Shown here: positions 52,419 to 63,037 of the stretch, piece by piece
Position numbering within the stretch: the first letter of the stretch is position 1
How the letters are laid out: the number at the start of each line of letters is the position of its first letter
DNA from: an uncultured Pseudomonadota bacterium
GTDB taxonomy: Bacteria > Pseudomonadota > Gammaproteobacteria > Burkholderiales > Burkholderiaceae_C
Assembly: GCA_945952465.1 (NCBI GenBank)
Contig: CAMFIB010000001.1
Coordinates: 744,001 to 808,000, forward strand
Direction of reading: 5' to 3'
DNA length: 64,000 nt
Notes under the pieces: generated by a model
Told to the model about the DNA's origin: nothing
Databases searched by the model: none
Seen by the model: only the letters and a program-made list of their open reading frames with translations
Program-made: the position numbers and the translations under genes

Positions 52419-52432
52419 GTCTTGTATAAGAC
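52419..52432. promoter_or_regulatory. operator half 1 upstream of aceA
   Basis: GTCTTGTATAAGAC, a near-perfect palindrome. It follows a possible -10 TAAAAT at 52410-52415. Its exact reverse complement occurs 30 bases on. Confidence 0.72.
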
Positions 52433-52448
52433 ATAAGAGGTTTACACA

Positions 52449-52462
52449 GTCTTATACAAGAC
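52449..52462. promoter_or_regulatory. operator half 2 upstream of aceA
   Basis: GTCTTATACAAGAC, the exact reverse complement of the site at 52419. The centres are 30 bases (about three helical turns) apart, so two dimers would bind on the same face. It ends 79 bases before the aceA start. Confidence 0.72.
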
Positions 52463-52541
52463 TTAAAGTTCTGCTACCGACTGGCCCTTCTGGAAGGGCG
52501 GGCCGGTCGACCGATTTCAATCAACGCATGGAGTGAATCTC

Positions 52542-53858
52542 ATGACCCAACTGAACCGCGAACAGCAAATCGCCGCCCTGGAAAAAGACTGGGCCGAAAA
52601 CCCCCGCTGGAAGCTCGTCAAGCGCGGCTACAGCGCCGCTGACGTCGTGCGCCTGCGCGGCAGCCTGCAGCCCGAGTACACGCTGGCCAAGCGCGGCGCT
52701 GAAACGCTGTGGAACAAGGTCAACGGCGGTGCCAAGAAGGGCTACGTGAACGCGTTCGGCGCGATCACCGCCGGCCAGGCCATGCAACAGGCCAAGGCTG
52801 GCCTGGAAGCCGTGTACCTGTCGGGCTGGCAAGTGGCCGCCGACGGCAACACCAGCGAAACCATGTACCCCGACCAGTCGCTGTACGCGTACGACTCGGT
52901 GCCGACCATGGTTCGCCGCATCAACAACACCTTCAAGCGCGCCGACGAAATCCAGTGGTCGCGTGGCGTGGGCCCTGGCGACAAGGACTTCGTCGACTAC
53001 TTCCTGCCGATCGTGGCCGACGCCGAAGCCGGTTTCGGCGGCGTGCTGAACGCCTTCGAACTGATGAAGAATATGATCGCTTCCGGCGCTGCCGGCGTTC
53101 ACTTCGAAGACCAACTGGCCGCCGTCAAGAAGTGCGGCCACATGGGTGGCAAGGTGCTCGTCCCGACGCAAGAAGCCATCGAAAAGCTGATCTCCGCGCG
53201 TTTCGCCGCTGACGTGATGGGCGTGCCCACCATCGTTCTGGCCCGCACCGACGCTGAAGCCGCCAACCTGATCACCTCCGACCACGACGCGAACGACAAG
53301 CCGTTCCTGACCGGCGAGCGCACGCAAGAAGGCTTCTACCGCGTGAAGAACGGCCTGGAGCAAGCCATCAGCCGTGGCGTCGCCTACGCCCCCTACGCCG
53401 ACCTGGTGTGGTGCGAAACCGGCGTGCCGGACATCGGCTTCGCCCGTGAGTTCGCGCAAGCCGTGCACGCCGCCTGCCCGGGCAAGCTGCTGTCGTACAA
53501 CTGCTCGCCGTCGTTCAACTGGAAGAAGAACCTCAACGACAGCCAGATCGCTTCCTTCCAGGAAGACCTGTCGGCACTGGGCTACAAGTACCAGTTCATC
53601 ACGCTGGCCGGCATCCACGTCAACTGGTACAACACGTTCCAGTTCGCCCACGCCTATGCCCGCGGCGAAGGCATGAAGCACTACGTGCAGCAGGTGCAAG
53701 AGCCCGAATTCGCAGCCCGCGAAAAGGGTTACACCTTCGTGTCGCACCAGCAGGAAGTCGGCGCTGGCTACTTCGACGACGTGACCACGGTCATCCAGGG
53801 TGGTTCGTCCAGCGTCAAGGCGCTGACGGGCTCGACCGAAGAAGAGCAGTTCCACTGA
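52542..53858 (+). CDS. aceA: isocitrate lyase
   Basis: A 438-residue enzyme of the glyoxylate bypass; it cleaves isocitrate to succinate and glyoxylate. The catalytic motif KKCGH is at residues 196-200 (C198). ATG 52542 gives [17 protein letters not shown], the family start. Codon use is strongly biased, suggesting high expression. It is preceded by a 253-base promoter region with paired operators and followed by tRNA-Val. Malate synthase is not in the window. Confidence 0.97.
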   Translation: MTQLNREQQIAALEKDWAENPRWKLVKRGYSAADVVRLRGSLQPEYTLAKRGAETLWNKVNGGAKKGYVNAFGAITAGQAMQQAKAGLEAVYLSGWQVAADGNTSETMYPDQSLYAYDSVPTMVRRINNTFKRADEIQWSRGVGPGDKDFVDYFLPIVADAEAGFGGVLNAFELMKNMIASGAAGVHFEDQLAAVKKCGHMGGKVLVPTQEAIEKLISARFAADVMGVPTIVLARTDAEAANLITSDHDANDKPFLTGERTQEGFYRVKNGLEQAISRGVAYAPYADLVWCETGVPDIGFAREFAQAVHAACPGKLLSYNCSPSFNWKKNLNDSQIASFQEDLSALGYKYQFITLAGIHVNWYNTFQFAHAYARGEGMKHYVQQVQEPEFAAREKGYTFVSHQQEVGAGYFDDVTTVIQGGSSSVKALTGSTEEEQFH

Positions 53859-53898
53859 TCGCCGGGCAAGCCTGTGGCATAATCGCAGGCTTGCTTCC

Positions 53899-53973
53899 GG
53901 GCGGTTAGCTCAGCGGTAGAGCACTGCCTTCACACGGCAGGGGTCGCAGGTTCGAACCCTGCACCGCCCACCA
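53899..53973 (+). tRNA. tRNA-Val (CAC)
   Basis: 75 bases folding into a full cloverleaf: acceptor GGGCGGT/ACCGCCC, D arm with GCTC...GAGC, anticodon stem CTGCC with loop TTCACAC (anticodon CAC), T arm GCAGG-TTCGAAC-CCTGC, encoded CCA. Confidence 0.97.
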
Positions 53974-53977
53974 GATC

Positions 53978-54010
53978 AGCCCCGCAGTTCACTGAACTGC
54001 GGGGCTTTTT
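53978..54010 (+). terminator. intrinsic terminator after tRNA-Val
   Basis: AGCCCCGCAGTTC-ACT-GAACTGCGGGGCT followed by T run; a 13-base perfect stem five bases after the tRNA. Confidence 0.95.
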
Positions 54011-54091
54011 CGTTTGGGGCGAAAAGAAGCCCATCCCCTTCAGCGAGTCCGTGGTGACTAGGTGTTCACCCTGCTGACGAGTAGGAATCGC

Positions 54092-54109
54092 TGTATAAAA
54101 ATCTATACA
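54092..54109. promoter_or_regulatory. operator-like palindrome TGTAT-N8-ATACA (copy A)
   Basis: TGTATAAAAATCTATACA, 58 bases before the TonB receptor start codon. The same TGTAT-N8-ATACA pattern occurs at 58984 before the YVTN gene. A second inverted repeat, AATCGC...GCGATT (54114-54133), follows it. Confidence 0.6.
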
Positions 54110-54166
54110 ACGAAATCGCTCATAGAGGCGATTCGTCGATCCATTCAAAACGAGGAGGGGGAAATC

Positions 54167-56173
54167 ATGGAACCAACGACGAAATGGTCGTGGGCGGGAG
54201 CGTGCGCGTGGCTCGCGTGTGCAGGGGGCGCATGGGCGCAGCAGGCGCAAGCGCCGGTGTTCACGCTGGGGGAAATCAAGGTGACGGCGTCGCCGGACGG
54301 CGGAACCAAGCTGGGCAGCGAGTCGATCGACCTCGACGAAATCCGTGCCCAGGACCGCACCACCGTGGGCGAAGCGGTCGATCTGCTGCCCGGCGTCAAC
54401 CTGGGCCGCTTCGGTGCTCGAAACGAGCAGATTCTCTACGTGCGCGGCTTCGACCTGCGCCAGGTGCCGGTGTTCATCGACGGCATCCCGATCTACGTGC
54501 CCTATGACGGCTATGTGGACCTGGCCCGTTTCTCCACCTTCGATCTGTCGCGCATCGAAGTCTCCAAGGGTTTCAGCTCGACGCTGTACGGCGCCAACTC
54601 GCTGGGCGGCGCGATCAACCTCGTCAGCCGGCGGCCGAAGGCGGCTCTGGAGGGCGAAGCCGGTGGCGGCCTCACGCTGACCGACAACGGCGAATTGAAC
54701 GGCGGCCGGCTCTATGCCAACGTGGGTGGCAACCAAGGCGGCTGGTATTGGCAAGCCGGTGTGTCGGGGAGCAAGGAAGATTACTTCCGCCTGCCGGGCG
54801 ATTTCACTCCTGCCCGCGGCGAAGACGGCGGCCGGCGCGACAACAGCTACCAGCGCGACCGCAAGCTCAACCTCAAGCTTGGCCTCACGCCCAACGCCAC
54901 CGACGAATACGCGCTGAACGTGGTGACCCAGCACGGGGTGAAGGGTGTGCCGCCGTATGCCGGCTCGGTTGCGGGCGTCACGCCGCGCTACTGGCAGTGG
55001 CCGTACTGGGACAAGGACAGCATCTATTTCCTGTCCAACACGCGGGTGGGTGACCACAACTTCAAGGTGCGCCTCTACCACGACACCTTCAAGAATTCGC
55101 TGTTCACCTTCGACGACGCAACGTACAGCACGCAGCGGCTGCGCTCGTCGTTCCAGAGCTGGTACAACGACTACACCAACGGCCTCAGCCTGGAGGGTGA
55201 ATTCCGCATCAGCAACGCCAACCAGCTGCGGGTGGCGTTGCACCACAAGGTCGACGTGCACCGCGAGAACAACCTGGGCGAGCCGGTGCGCCGTTTCGAA
55301 GACCGCACCCAGTCGCTGGCGCTGGAAGACAGCCACGCCATCGACGAGCGCTGGTCGGTCGTCGCGGGGGTGGCTTTCAACCGGCGCAAGGCCGCGCAGG
55401 CGCAGGATTTCCAGAATGGCGTGATCCGTCCCTTCCAGCTCGGCGACAACGACGCGGTGGACGGCCAGGTCGGCCTGTTCTACAAGGCCAGCCAGAACGG
55501 CCGCCTGCACCTGACGGTGGCGAACAAGAGCCGTTTCCCGACCATCAAGGACCGCTACTCCTACCGCATGGGCACGGCTATCCCGAACGAGTTCCTGCAG
55601 ACCGAGGAAGCCACGCACTACGAGGTGGGCTATGCCGATGTGCTCGGCAAATCGCTGGCCTGGCAGGCCAACCTGTTCTACAGCGACATCAAGAACCTCA
55701 TCCAGGCCAATGCGCTGCCCGCAACGGCCTGCACCGCGCCGCCGTGTTCACAGCAGCAGAACGTGGGCAAGGCCACGTCGTCGGGCTTCGAGCTCGGCGG
55801 GCGGGGTGCTGTCGGGGCGCTGGAATACGGCGCCAACTACACCTACCTGGAGCGCAAGAACAAGGCGAACCCGGCGGTGCTGCTGATCGACACGCCGCGC
55901 CACAAGCTGTTCGCCACCGCCACCTGGCGATTCGGCAACGGTTTCAGCACCACCGGCAGCGTCGAAGGCCTGTCGCGGCGGTATTCCACCAGCGACGGCA
56001 AGCAGGTGGCGGGTGGCTTTGCCGTGGCCAACCTGAAGGCCGGCTACCGGCTGGGCAACGGCACGTTGTTCGAGTTCGGAGCGCGCAACCTGTTCGACCG
56101 GCTGTATGCCTACACTGAAGGTTTCTACGAGCCGGGCCGGACCTGGTTCGTTCAAGCCAACATGCCGTTCTGA
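54167..56173 (+). CDS. TonB-dependent outer-membrane receptor
   Basis: A 668-residue ligand-gated porin. ATG 54167 follows GAGGAGGGG. Residues 1-24 are a signal peptide; a possible TonB box lies near 32-41 (TLGEIKVTAS); the plug domain (about 48-155) has VGEAVDLLPGVNLGRFGARN, LYVRGFDLRQVPVFIDGIPIY and EVSKGFSSTLYGANSLGGAINLVSRR. The barrel follows and ends in aromatic-x-NMPF, the outer-membrane sorting signal. The ligand is unknown; the operon with a periplasmic binding protein and a di-heme enzyme suggests a metal complex or organic ligand that is processed in the periplasm. Confidence 0.93.
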   Translation: MEPTTKWSWAGACAWLACAGGAWAQQAQAPVFTLGEIKVTASPDGGTKLGSESIDLDEIRAQDRTTVGEAVDLLPGVNLGRFGARNEQILYVRGFDLRQVPVFIDGIPIYVPYDGYVDLARFSTFDLSRIEVSKGFSSTLYGANSLGGAINLVSRRPKAALEGEAGGGLTLTDNGELNGGRLYANVGGNQGGWYWQAGVSGSKEDYFRLPGDFTPARGEDGGRRDNSYQRDRKLNLKLGLTPNATDEYALNVVTQHGVKGVPPYAGSVAGVTPRYWQWPYWDKDSIYFLSNTRVGDHNFKVRLYHDTFKNSLFTFDDATYSTQRLRSSFQSWYNDYTNGLSLEGEFRISNANQLRVALHHKVDVHRENNLGEPVRRFEDRTQSLALEDSHAIDERWSVVAGVAFNRRKAAQAQDFQNGVIRPFQLGDNDAVDGQVGLFYKASQNGRLHLTVANKSRFPTIKDRYSYRMGTAIPNEFLQTEEATHYEVGYADVLGKSLAWQANLFYSDIKNLIQANALPATACTAPPCSQQQNVGKATSSGFELGGRGAVGALEYGANYTYLERKNKANPAVLLIDTPRHKLFATATWRFGNGFSTTGSVEGLSRRYSTSDGKQVAGGFAVANLKAGYRLGNGTLFEFGARNLFDRLYAYTEGFYEPGRTWFVQANMPF

Positions 56174-56190
56174 TCTTTCCAGAGGTCGCC

Positions 56191-57522
56191 ATGCACCCAT
56201 CCGCTCTGCCACGCCGCCGGCTCCTGGGTTGGCTCGCTGCCACTGCGGCTGGTTGGGCCGCCTTGCCGGTCTCGCGCGCCGCGCCGCGCCAGCCGGTGAT
56301 GGTGCTCACCAGCTACCCCGACGAGGTGGTCTCCCGGATGGAGGCGGCCTTCGAAAAGGCCTACCCCGCCTACCGGATGCAGGTGGTGTGGCGCATGCCG
56401 CACGACGCGTTGCCTTACCTGACGCAGCCGGCGCAAGGTGGCATCGACGTCTACTGGAGTGCCTCGCCGCGCACCTTCGCCGCGGCCCGCAATGCCGGCG
56501 CCTGGCGCAAGCTGGACGTCGACCGGAGCGGCCTGCCCGACAGGATCGGCAAGACGGCCATCGCCGACGCCCAAGGCTATTTCACCGCCAGCGAGGTGGC
56601 GGGTTTCGGCTTTGCCGTCAACCGGCGTGAATTGGCGCAGCGCCAGTTGCCGCTGCCCGCCGACTGGACCGACCTCGCCGACCCCCGCTTCGCGGGCCAG
56701 GTGGCCCTGCCGATTCCGGCGCGCATCGGTTTCGCGCCACCCATCGTGGAGATCGTGCTGCAGGCCTACGGTTGGGACGCCGGCTGGGCTTTGTGGAGCG
56801 AGATCAGCGGCAACGCCCGCCTGATGGACCGGGGGGCGACCTTCGTCAGTGAGGAGGTGGCCACCGGCAAGTGCGCGGTCGGCATTTCCATCGACTTCTT
56901 CGTTGCTTCGGCCATTGCCAACGCCGGCAAGGACAGCCCGCTCGATTTCGTCTACCCCCGCCACGGAGGCATCAACCCCGGCCAGATCGCGCTGACGGCG
57001 GACTCCCCGAACCGGGAAGGCGGCAAGGCCTTCGCCAGCTTCGTGCTGTCCGACGCCGGCCAGAAAATCCTCGGCCACCCGGACATCCGCAAGCTGCCCG
57101 CCCGCCCCGGGGTGTATGCCGACCTGCCGGCCGGCGTGCACAACCCGTTCGCGGCCGCAGCGAGGGGCGACTACGACTTTGACGGCCTTGTCGCCCAGCC
57201 CCGGCTGGCCCTGAGCGCGGCGGTGTTCCAGCAGATGCTGGTGGAAGACCACGCCGCACGCGCTGCGCTGTGGCGCCGCGTGCATGCGGCGCAGGCTGCC
57301 GGCAAGGGTAAGGACGCGGCGGTGCTGGCCGCGCGCCGGGCACTGGGCACGCCACCGCTCAGCGAAGGTGCAGCGGCGGATGCGGCGCTGCGCCAGCGTT
57401 TCCGCGATCGCCTCGAAGGAGCGGAGCGGCAGGCCCTCCTCACCGAGGAGCAGGCCTGGCGTGCCCACAGCCAGGCCCGGCAGGCCGAGGCTGACGCCGC
57501 ACTGCGCGGCATCGGCGCGTGA
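56191..57522 (+). CDS. periplasmic solute-binding protein, orphan
   Basis: A 443-residue extracellular solute-binding protein of the iron/spermidine-type class. The N-terminus has a twin-arginine-like signal (PRRRLLGWLAATAAG). The ligand domain begins PVMVLTSYPDEVVSRMEAAFEKAYP and contains IDVYWSASPRTF and VSEEVATGKCAVGISIDFF. About 110 residues at the C-terminus form an extra Ala/Arg-rich helical region not seen in standard binding proteins. No permease or ATPase gene is nearby. It is 17 bases after the receptor gene and overlaps the next gene by four bases. Confidence 0.87.
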   Translation: MHPSALPRRRLLGWLAATAAGWAALPVSRAAPRQPVMVLTSYPDEVVSRMEAAFEKAYPAYRMQVVWRMPHDALPYLTQPAQGGIDVYWSASPRTFAAARNAGAWRKLDVDRSGLPDRIGKTAIADAQGYFTASEVAGFGFAVNRRELAQRQLPLPADWTDLADPRFAGQVALPIPARIGFAPPIVEIVLQAYGWDAGWALWSEISGNARLMDRGATFVSEEVATGKCAVGISIDFFVASAIANAGKDSPLDFVYPRHGGINPGQIALTADSPNREGGKAFASFVLSDAGQKILGHPDIRKLPARPGVYADLPAGVHNPFAAAARGDYDFDGLVAQPRLALSAAVFQQMLVEDHAARAALWRRVHAAQAAGKGKDAAVLAARRALGTPPLSEGAAADAALRQRFRDRLEGAERQALLTEEQAWRAHSQARQAEADAALRGIGA

Positions 57523-58877
57523 ACTGGCCCCAGCGGGCCGTTGCTGCCGCCGCGCTGGCCGGTTGTGCCCTGGCGGCGTGGCCGCCACTTCACGCCGACG
57601 AAAACGATGGCACGGTGGCCGTGGCCACCCGCGAGGCCTACAGCCAGCCCCTGCCGGGTCTGAGCGACGCGCAGCGGCAGGCTTTCGCGCGGGGCCGGGC
57701 ACTGTTTCGCCAGAGCTGGGTGGTTGCGCCGGCGCGTGACGACCGGGTCGACGGCCTTGGGCCGCTCTACAACCGGCTGGCCTGCGTCTCATGTCACGCG
57801 GGCAATGGGCGCGGCCGGGCGCCGGGCGGGCCTGACGAGCGGCTGCAGGCGATGCTGGTCCGGTTGTCTGTCGTGGGCAGGGGGTTGCACGGCGCGCCGC
57901 GGCCGCATCCGGTGTATGGCGACCAGCTCAGCGAAGAGGGCATTCCCGGCGTGCCGGCGGAAGGCCGCACGCGGGTCGAATGGGCTCACAGCGAGACCGT
58001 GCTGGCCGACGGCGAACGGGTGCCCATGCGCCGGCCCCGCATCGAGATCACCGAACTGGCGTATGGGCCGCTGGGGTCGGTGATGACGTCGGCGCGGGTC
58101 GGCCAGCCGGTGTATGGGCTGGGGCTGCTCGACGCGGTGCCCATCGCCACGTTGGAGGCCATGGCCCGCGAGCCCAAGGCCGACGGCGTGCGGGGCCGTT
58201 TGAACACCGTCTGGGGCGAAGCGGGCCGCCGGCACATGCCTGGCCGTTTCGGCTGGAAGGCCAGCCAGCCCGACCTGGCCCAGCAGAGCGCCTCGGCCAT
58301 GATCGGTGACATCGGCATCACCAGCGCGATGTTCCCGGCCAACAACTGCACGCCCACGCAGCGCGCCTGCCGCGCCGCGCCCAACGGCGGCGAACCCGAA
58401 CTGAGCCAGGAGCAGTTGAACGACCTGGTGACCTACCTCGCGCTGCTGGCGGTGCCGGCACGGCGCGACCGCGATGAAACCCCGGTGCGGATCGGGCAGG
58501 TGCTGTTCCACAGCGCCGGTTGTGCCGTGTGCCACCGGCCGCAGCTCAAAACCGGCGCGCACCGCCTGGCGCCGGTGGCCCACCGCACCATCGCCCCGTA
58601 CACCGATCTGCTGTTGCACGACATGGGGCCGGGTCTGGCCGATGGGCGGCCCGATTTCCGCGCCGGTGGCTCGGAATGGCGCACGCCGGCGCTGTGGGGC
58701 ATCGGCCTGTCTGACGCGGTGGGCGAGGCGCCCGGCTACCTGCACGACGGCAGGGCCCGCACCCTGCAGGAAGCGGTGCTGTGGCACGACGGTGAGGCAC
58801 GGGTGGCGCGTCAGCGCTACGCCGGGCTGCCGCGGGCCGACCGCGAGGCGCTGCTGGCCTTTTTGCGGTCGCTCTGA
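57519..58877 (+). CDS. di-heme c-type cytochrome oxidoreductase (DUF1111 / thiol oxidoreductase family)
   Basis: A 452-residue periplasmic enzyme starting at GTG 57519, overlapping the binding-protein stop (GTGA). After a signal peptide it has two covalent heme sites, CVSCH (C89, C92, H93) and CAVCH (C335, C338, H339). The region between holds RPRIEITELAYGPLG and ARVGQPVYGLGLLDAVP, typical of DUF1111; members are distant relatives of MauG and cytochrome c peroxidase. The substrate is unknown. Position in an operon with receptor and binding protein suggests it reduces or oxidises the imported ligand. Confidence 0.88.
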   Translation: MNWPQRAVAAAALAGCALAAWPPLHADENDGTVAVATREAYSQPLPGLSDAQRQAFARGRALFRQSWVVAPARDDRVDGLGPLYNRLACVSCHAGNGRGRAPGGPDERLQAMLVRLSVVGRGLHGAPRPHPVYGDQLSEEGIPGVPAEGRTRVEWAHSETVLADGERVPMRRPRIEITELAYGPLGSVMTSARVGQPVYGLGLLDAVPIATLEAMAREPKADGVRGRLNTVWGEAGRRHMPGRFGWKASQPDLAQQSASAMIGDIGITSAMFPANNCTPTQRACRAAPNGGEPELSQEQLNDLVTYLALLAVPARRDRDETPVRIGQVLFHSAGCAVCHRPQLKTGAHRLAPVAHRTIAPYTDLLLHDMGPGLADGRPDFRAGGSEWRTPALWGIGLSDAVGEAPGYLHDGRARTLQEAVLWHDGEARVARQRYAGLPRADREALLAFLRSL

Positions 58878-58983
58878 AAACGAAGCCTTCCCGGCTGGAG
58901 GGGCGGGGAAGGCCGTTAAACGACGGGAGCATCCAAGTTCAGCCGGTTCTCACCTGACCCGTCGTGTCTTGCGACGAGCCCAT

Positions 58984-59001
58984 TGTATTGACGGATATAC
59001 A
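58984..59001. promoter_or_regulatory. operator-like palindrome TGTAT-N8-ATACA (copy B)
   Basis: TGTATTGACGGATATACA, 124 bases before the YVTN gene and after the di-heme gene. Same arms and spacing as copy A at 54092, with different central bases. Confidence 0.6.
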
Positions 59002-59124
59002 GCGGTACAGGGCATTGACCCTGAGCCGGCCTGACCATTGCTTCGGCCTTCTGCCTGCGGCGTCACGGGGTTGGCCGGCTTGGCGTATAAGATAATTTCC
59101 CAAAAAATTCAGGAGCGCAAGCAG

Positions 59125-60186
59125 ATGAAAACTTCCCGCATGCCCGTGGTCGGCGCCGCAATGGCCCTGCTGCTGGGCTTGGCCGCCGGCCCCTCGGCGG
59201 CCGAATCGGTCTATGTGAGCAACCAGGACGCCGGTGTCACCATCCTCGACCTCAACACCCTGAAGCCGGGTGCCTCGGTGGACCTGGGCAACAGCGATCC
59301 GCGCGGCCTTGGCGTGACGCCGGACGGCAAATGGCTGCTCACGGCCAACCGCGAGACGGGTGACGTGGCGGTGGTCGACACGGCCACGCTGAAGGTGGTG
59401 CGCCGCATCAAGATCGGCAAGAACCCCGAGTTCCTGCGCATCCAGCCGGGTGGCAAACTGGCCTTCGTGACCTTCGAGCCCAGTTCCAGCGGCAAGCCGC
59501 CGGCCAAGGGCGGCCACGGCAAGGACGACGACGATGACGACGACGACAAGCTGCCGGCGCAGGTCGCGGTGATCGACCTGAAGCAGTGGAAGGTGCTGCG
59601 CAACGTGGTCGGCGCGCCCGAAACCGAAGGCCTGGAGTTCGTGCCGGACGGCAAGCATTTCGTCATCACCAACGAAGGCAACGACACCATCACCGTGCAC
59701 AACATCGCCAGCGGCAAGCAGGTCAAGAAGATCGACCTGAAGTCGCACGGCCACCGGCCGCGCGGCATCAAGGTCTCGCCCGACGGCAAGACCTACATCG
59801 TGACGATGGAGAACTCCAACAACTACCTGGTGCTGGACAGCCAGTTCAAGGTGCTGAAGTCGGTGCCGACGGCCGAGGGCCCCTACGGCGTGGCGTTCGA
59901 CAAGGCCGGCAAGCGCATCGTGGTGGTGGGCAGCCGTGGCGCCAAGCTGCAGGTGTTCGACGCCGCCACCCACAAGACGGTGGCCGAGGTGCCGGTGGGC
60001 AAGCGCTGCTGGCACTTCACCTTCACGCCGGACGAGAGCAAGCTGCTGGTGGCCTGCGGCCGCTCCGACGACATGGAGATCATCGACACCGCAAGCTACA
60101 AGGTGACGGCCAACGTGAAGGGGTTCAAGATGCCCTGGGGCGTGGTCACTTACCCCAAGGCCAGCGGCAGCCTGGACGCGCCCTGA
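59125..60186 (+). CDS. secreted YVTN beta-propeller protein with poly-Asp insertion
   Basis: A 353-residue protein from ATG 59125, with AGGAG upstream. A signal peptide covers residues 1-27. About seven beta-propeller blades follow, each with a pattern such as (V/I)-x-(D/P)DGK-x-(L/Y)-(V/I). Between blades two and three a loop at about residues 131-145 contains eight Asp in a row with His and Lys around it, a possible metal site. Two cysteines (near 296 and 311) are in the last blades. It shares an upstream palindrome with the receptor operon. Confidence 0.88.
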   Translation: MKTSRMPVVGAAMALLLGLAAGPSAAESVYVSNQDAGVTILDLNTLKPGASVDLGNSDPRGLGVTPDGKWLLTANRETGDVAVVDTATLKVVRRIKIGKNPEFLRIQPGGKLAFVTFEPSSSGKPPAKGGHGKDDDDDDDDKLPAQVAVIDLKQWKVLRNVVGAPETEGLEFVPDGKHFVITNEGNDTITVHNIASGKQVKKIDLKSHGHRPRGIKVSPDGKTYIVTMENSNNYLVLDSQFKVLKSVPTAEGPYGVAFDKAGKRIVVVGSRGAKLQVFDAATHKTVAEVPVGKRCWHFTFTPDESKLLVACGRSDDMEIIDTASYKVTANVKGFKMPWGVVTYPKASGSLDAP

Positions 60187-60196
60187 GGGCGGCGCG

Positions 60197-60219
60197 AGGC
60201 CCGGTTAAAATCCGGGCCT
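60197..60219 (+). other. hairpin AGGCCCGG-TTAAAAT-CCGGGCCT
   Basis: Perfect 8-base stem just after the YVTN stop, without a T run. Either a weak terminator or part of the thrS promoter: the loop TTAAAAT could serve as a -10 element. Confidence 0.45.
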
Positions 60220-60300
60220 GACCTCCTCCACCAGCAAGAACGGGAAAGGCACCCTGGTTATGACACCGCGAACGCGTCCAGAAGGATTCTTCAAGCTCTA

Positions 60301-60355
60301 GAGGCCCGAAGTCAGCGTCCGCTGGTCGTTTCCAGCTCCTGAATTCATAGCAAAG
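60301..60355 (-). repeat. dispersed repeat, copy 4 (CGCTGACTT family)
   Basis: On the minus strand: TTGCTATGAATTCAGGAGC, TGGAAACGACC and GGACGCTGACTTCGGGCCTC. It sits in the thrS leader region, 55 bases before the start codon. Confidence 0.6.
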
Positions 60356-60409
60356 CGCGGCCTCGACCGCGCTTTTTGCTTTTCTGTTTCCCGAAATTCC
60401 GCCCGCACC

Positions 60410-62317
<1,908 letters not shown>

Positions 62318-62401
62318 TTTTGAATCAAAACTGGCTGTTGTCCGCGTGTATTGTGCGGTGTTAGCTACGCTTTTCGTAGCATTTTTTGAAGGATTTTTGC
62401 C

Positions 62402-62992
62402 ATCGCTACTGAATTTCGTGATCGCCGCCACCGGGAGGAGCGCAAGCACCGCCTGAACCGTGAAATCATGGCCCCCGAGGTCCGCCTGGCCGGACCGGAG
62501 AACGAACCCCTCGGTGTCGTCAGCCTCCAGGAAGCGCTGCGCATGGCGGGCGAACTGGACGTCGATCTCGTGGAGACCGTGGCCACGGCGAATCCGCCGG
62601 TCTGTCGTTTGATGGACTACGGCAAATTCAAGTATCAGGAACAGAAGAAGGCGGCCGAGGCGAAAGCCAAGCAGACCGTTATCGAGGTCAAGGAAGTCAA
62701 GTTCCGCCCGGGCACCGACGACGGTGACTACAACATCAAGATGCGCAACATCCGGCGCTTTCTTGAAGACGGCGACAAGTGCAAGATCACGCTGCGGTTC
62801 CGTGGCCGCGAGATCACGCACCAGGAGCTGGGCATGGCGCTGCTGAACCGCATCCGCGACGACCTCGCTGACACCATCCTCGTCGAGCAGTTTCCCAAGC
62901 TCGAGGGGCGCCAGATGATCATGATGATCGCGCCGAGCCGCAAGAAACCTGCGGTGAAGGCACCGGCGGCTCCGGCCGCCGCGACGTCCTGA
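62402..62992 (+). CDS. infC: translation initiation factor IF-3, ATC start
   Basis: A 196-residue factor that splits ribosomes and checks the initiator tRNA. The frame reads ATC-GCT-ACT-GAA-TTT-CGT ([19 protein letters not shown]) from 62402 with AAGGA ten bases upstream; the first ATG (62468) would remove the conserved N-terminus. E. coli infC uses AUU, a rare start that IF-3 itself discriminates against, giving feedback control. The domain pattern [19 protein letters not shown] and [26 protein letters not shown] is standard. Confidence 0.93.
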   Translation: MATEFRDRRHREERKHRLNREIMAPEVRLAGPENEPLGVVSLQEALRMAGELDVDLVETVATANPPVCRLMDYGKFKYQEQKKAAEAKAKQTVIEVKEVKFRPGTDDGDYNIKMRNIRRFLEDGDKCKITLRFRGREITHQELGMALLNRIRDDLADTILVEQFPKLEGRQMIMMIAPSRKKPAVKAPAAPAAATS

Positions 62993-63037
62993 GCAGATCG
63001 GCGATAATCGAAGGCTTTGCGGAAACGGGCAACCGGT

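Noticed and set aside
53930..55618. 562-codon minus-strand frame opposite the TonB receptor
   Set aside because: It runs through tRNA-Val and its terminator and is antisense to a clear receptor gene.
59508..59550. Asp-run followed by Lys, like an enterokinase tag
   Set aside because: It is inside a natural propeller gene with native codon use and no cloning-vector sequence around it, so it is not an engineered tag.
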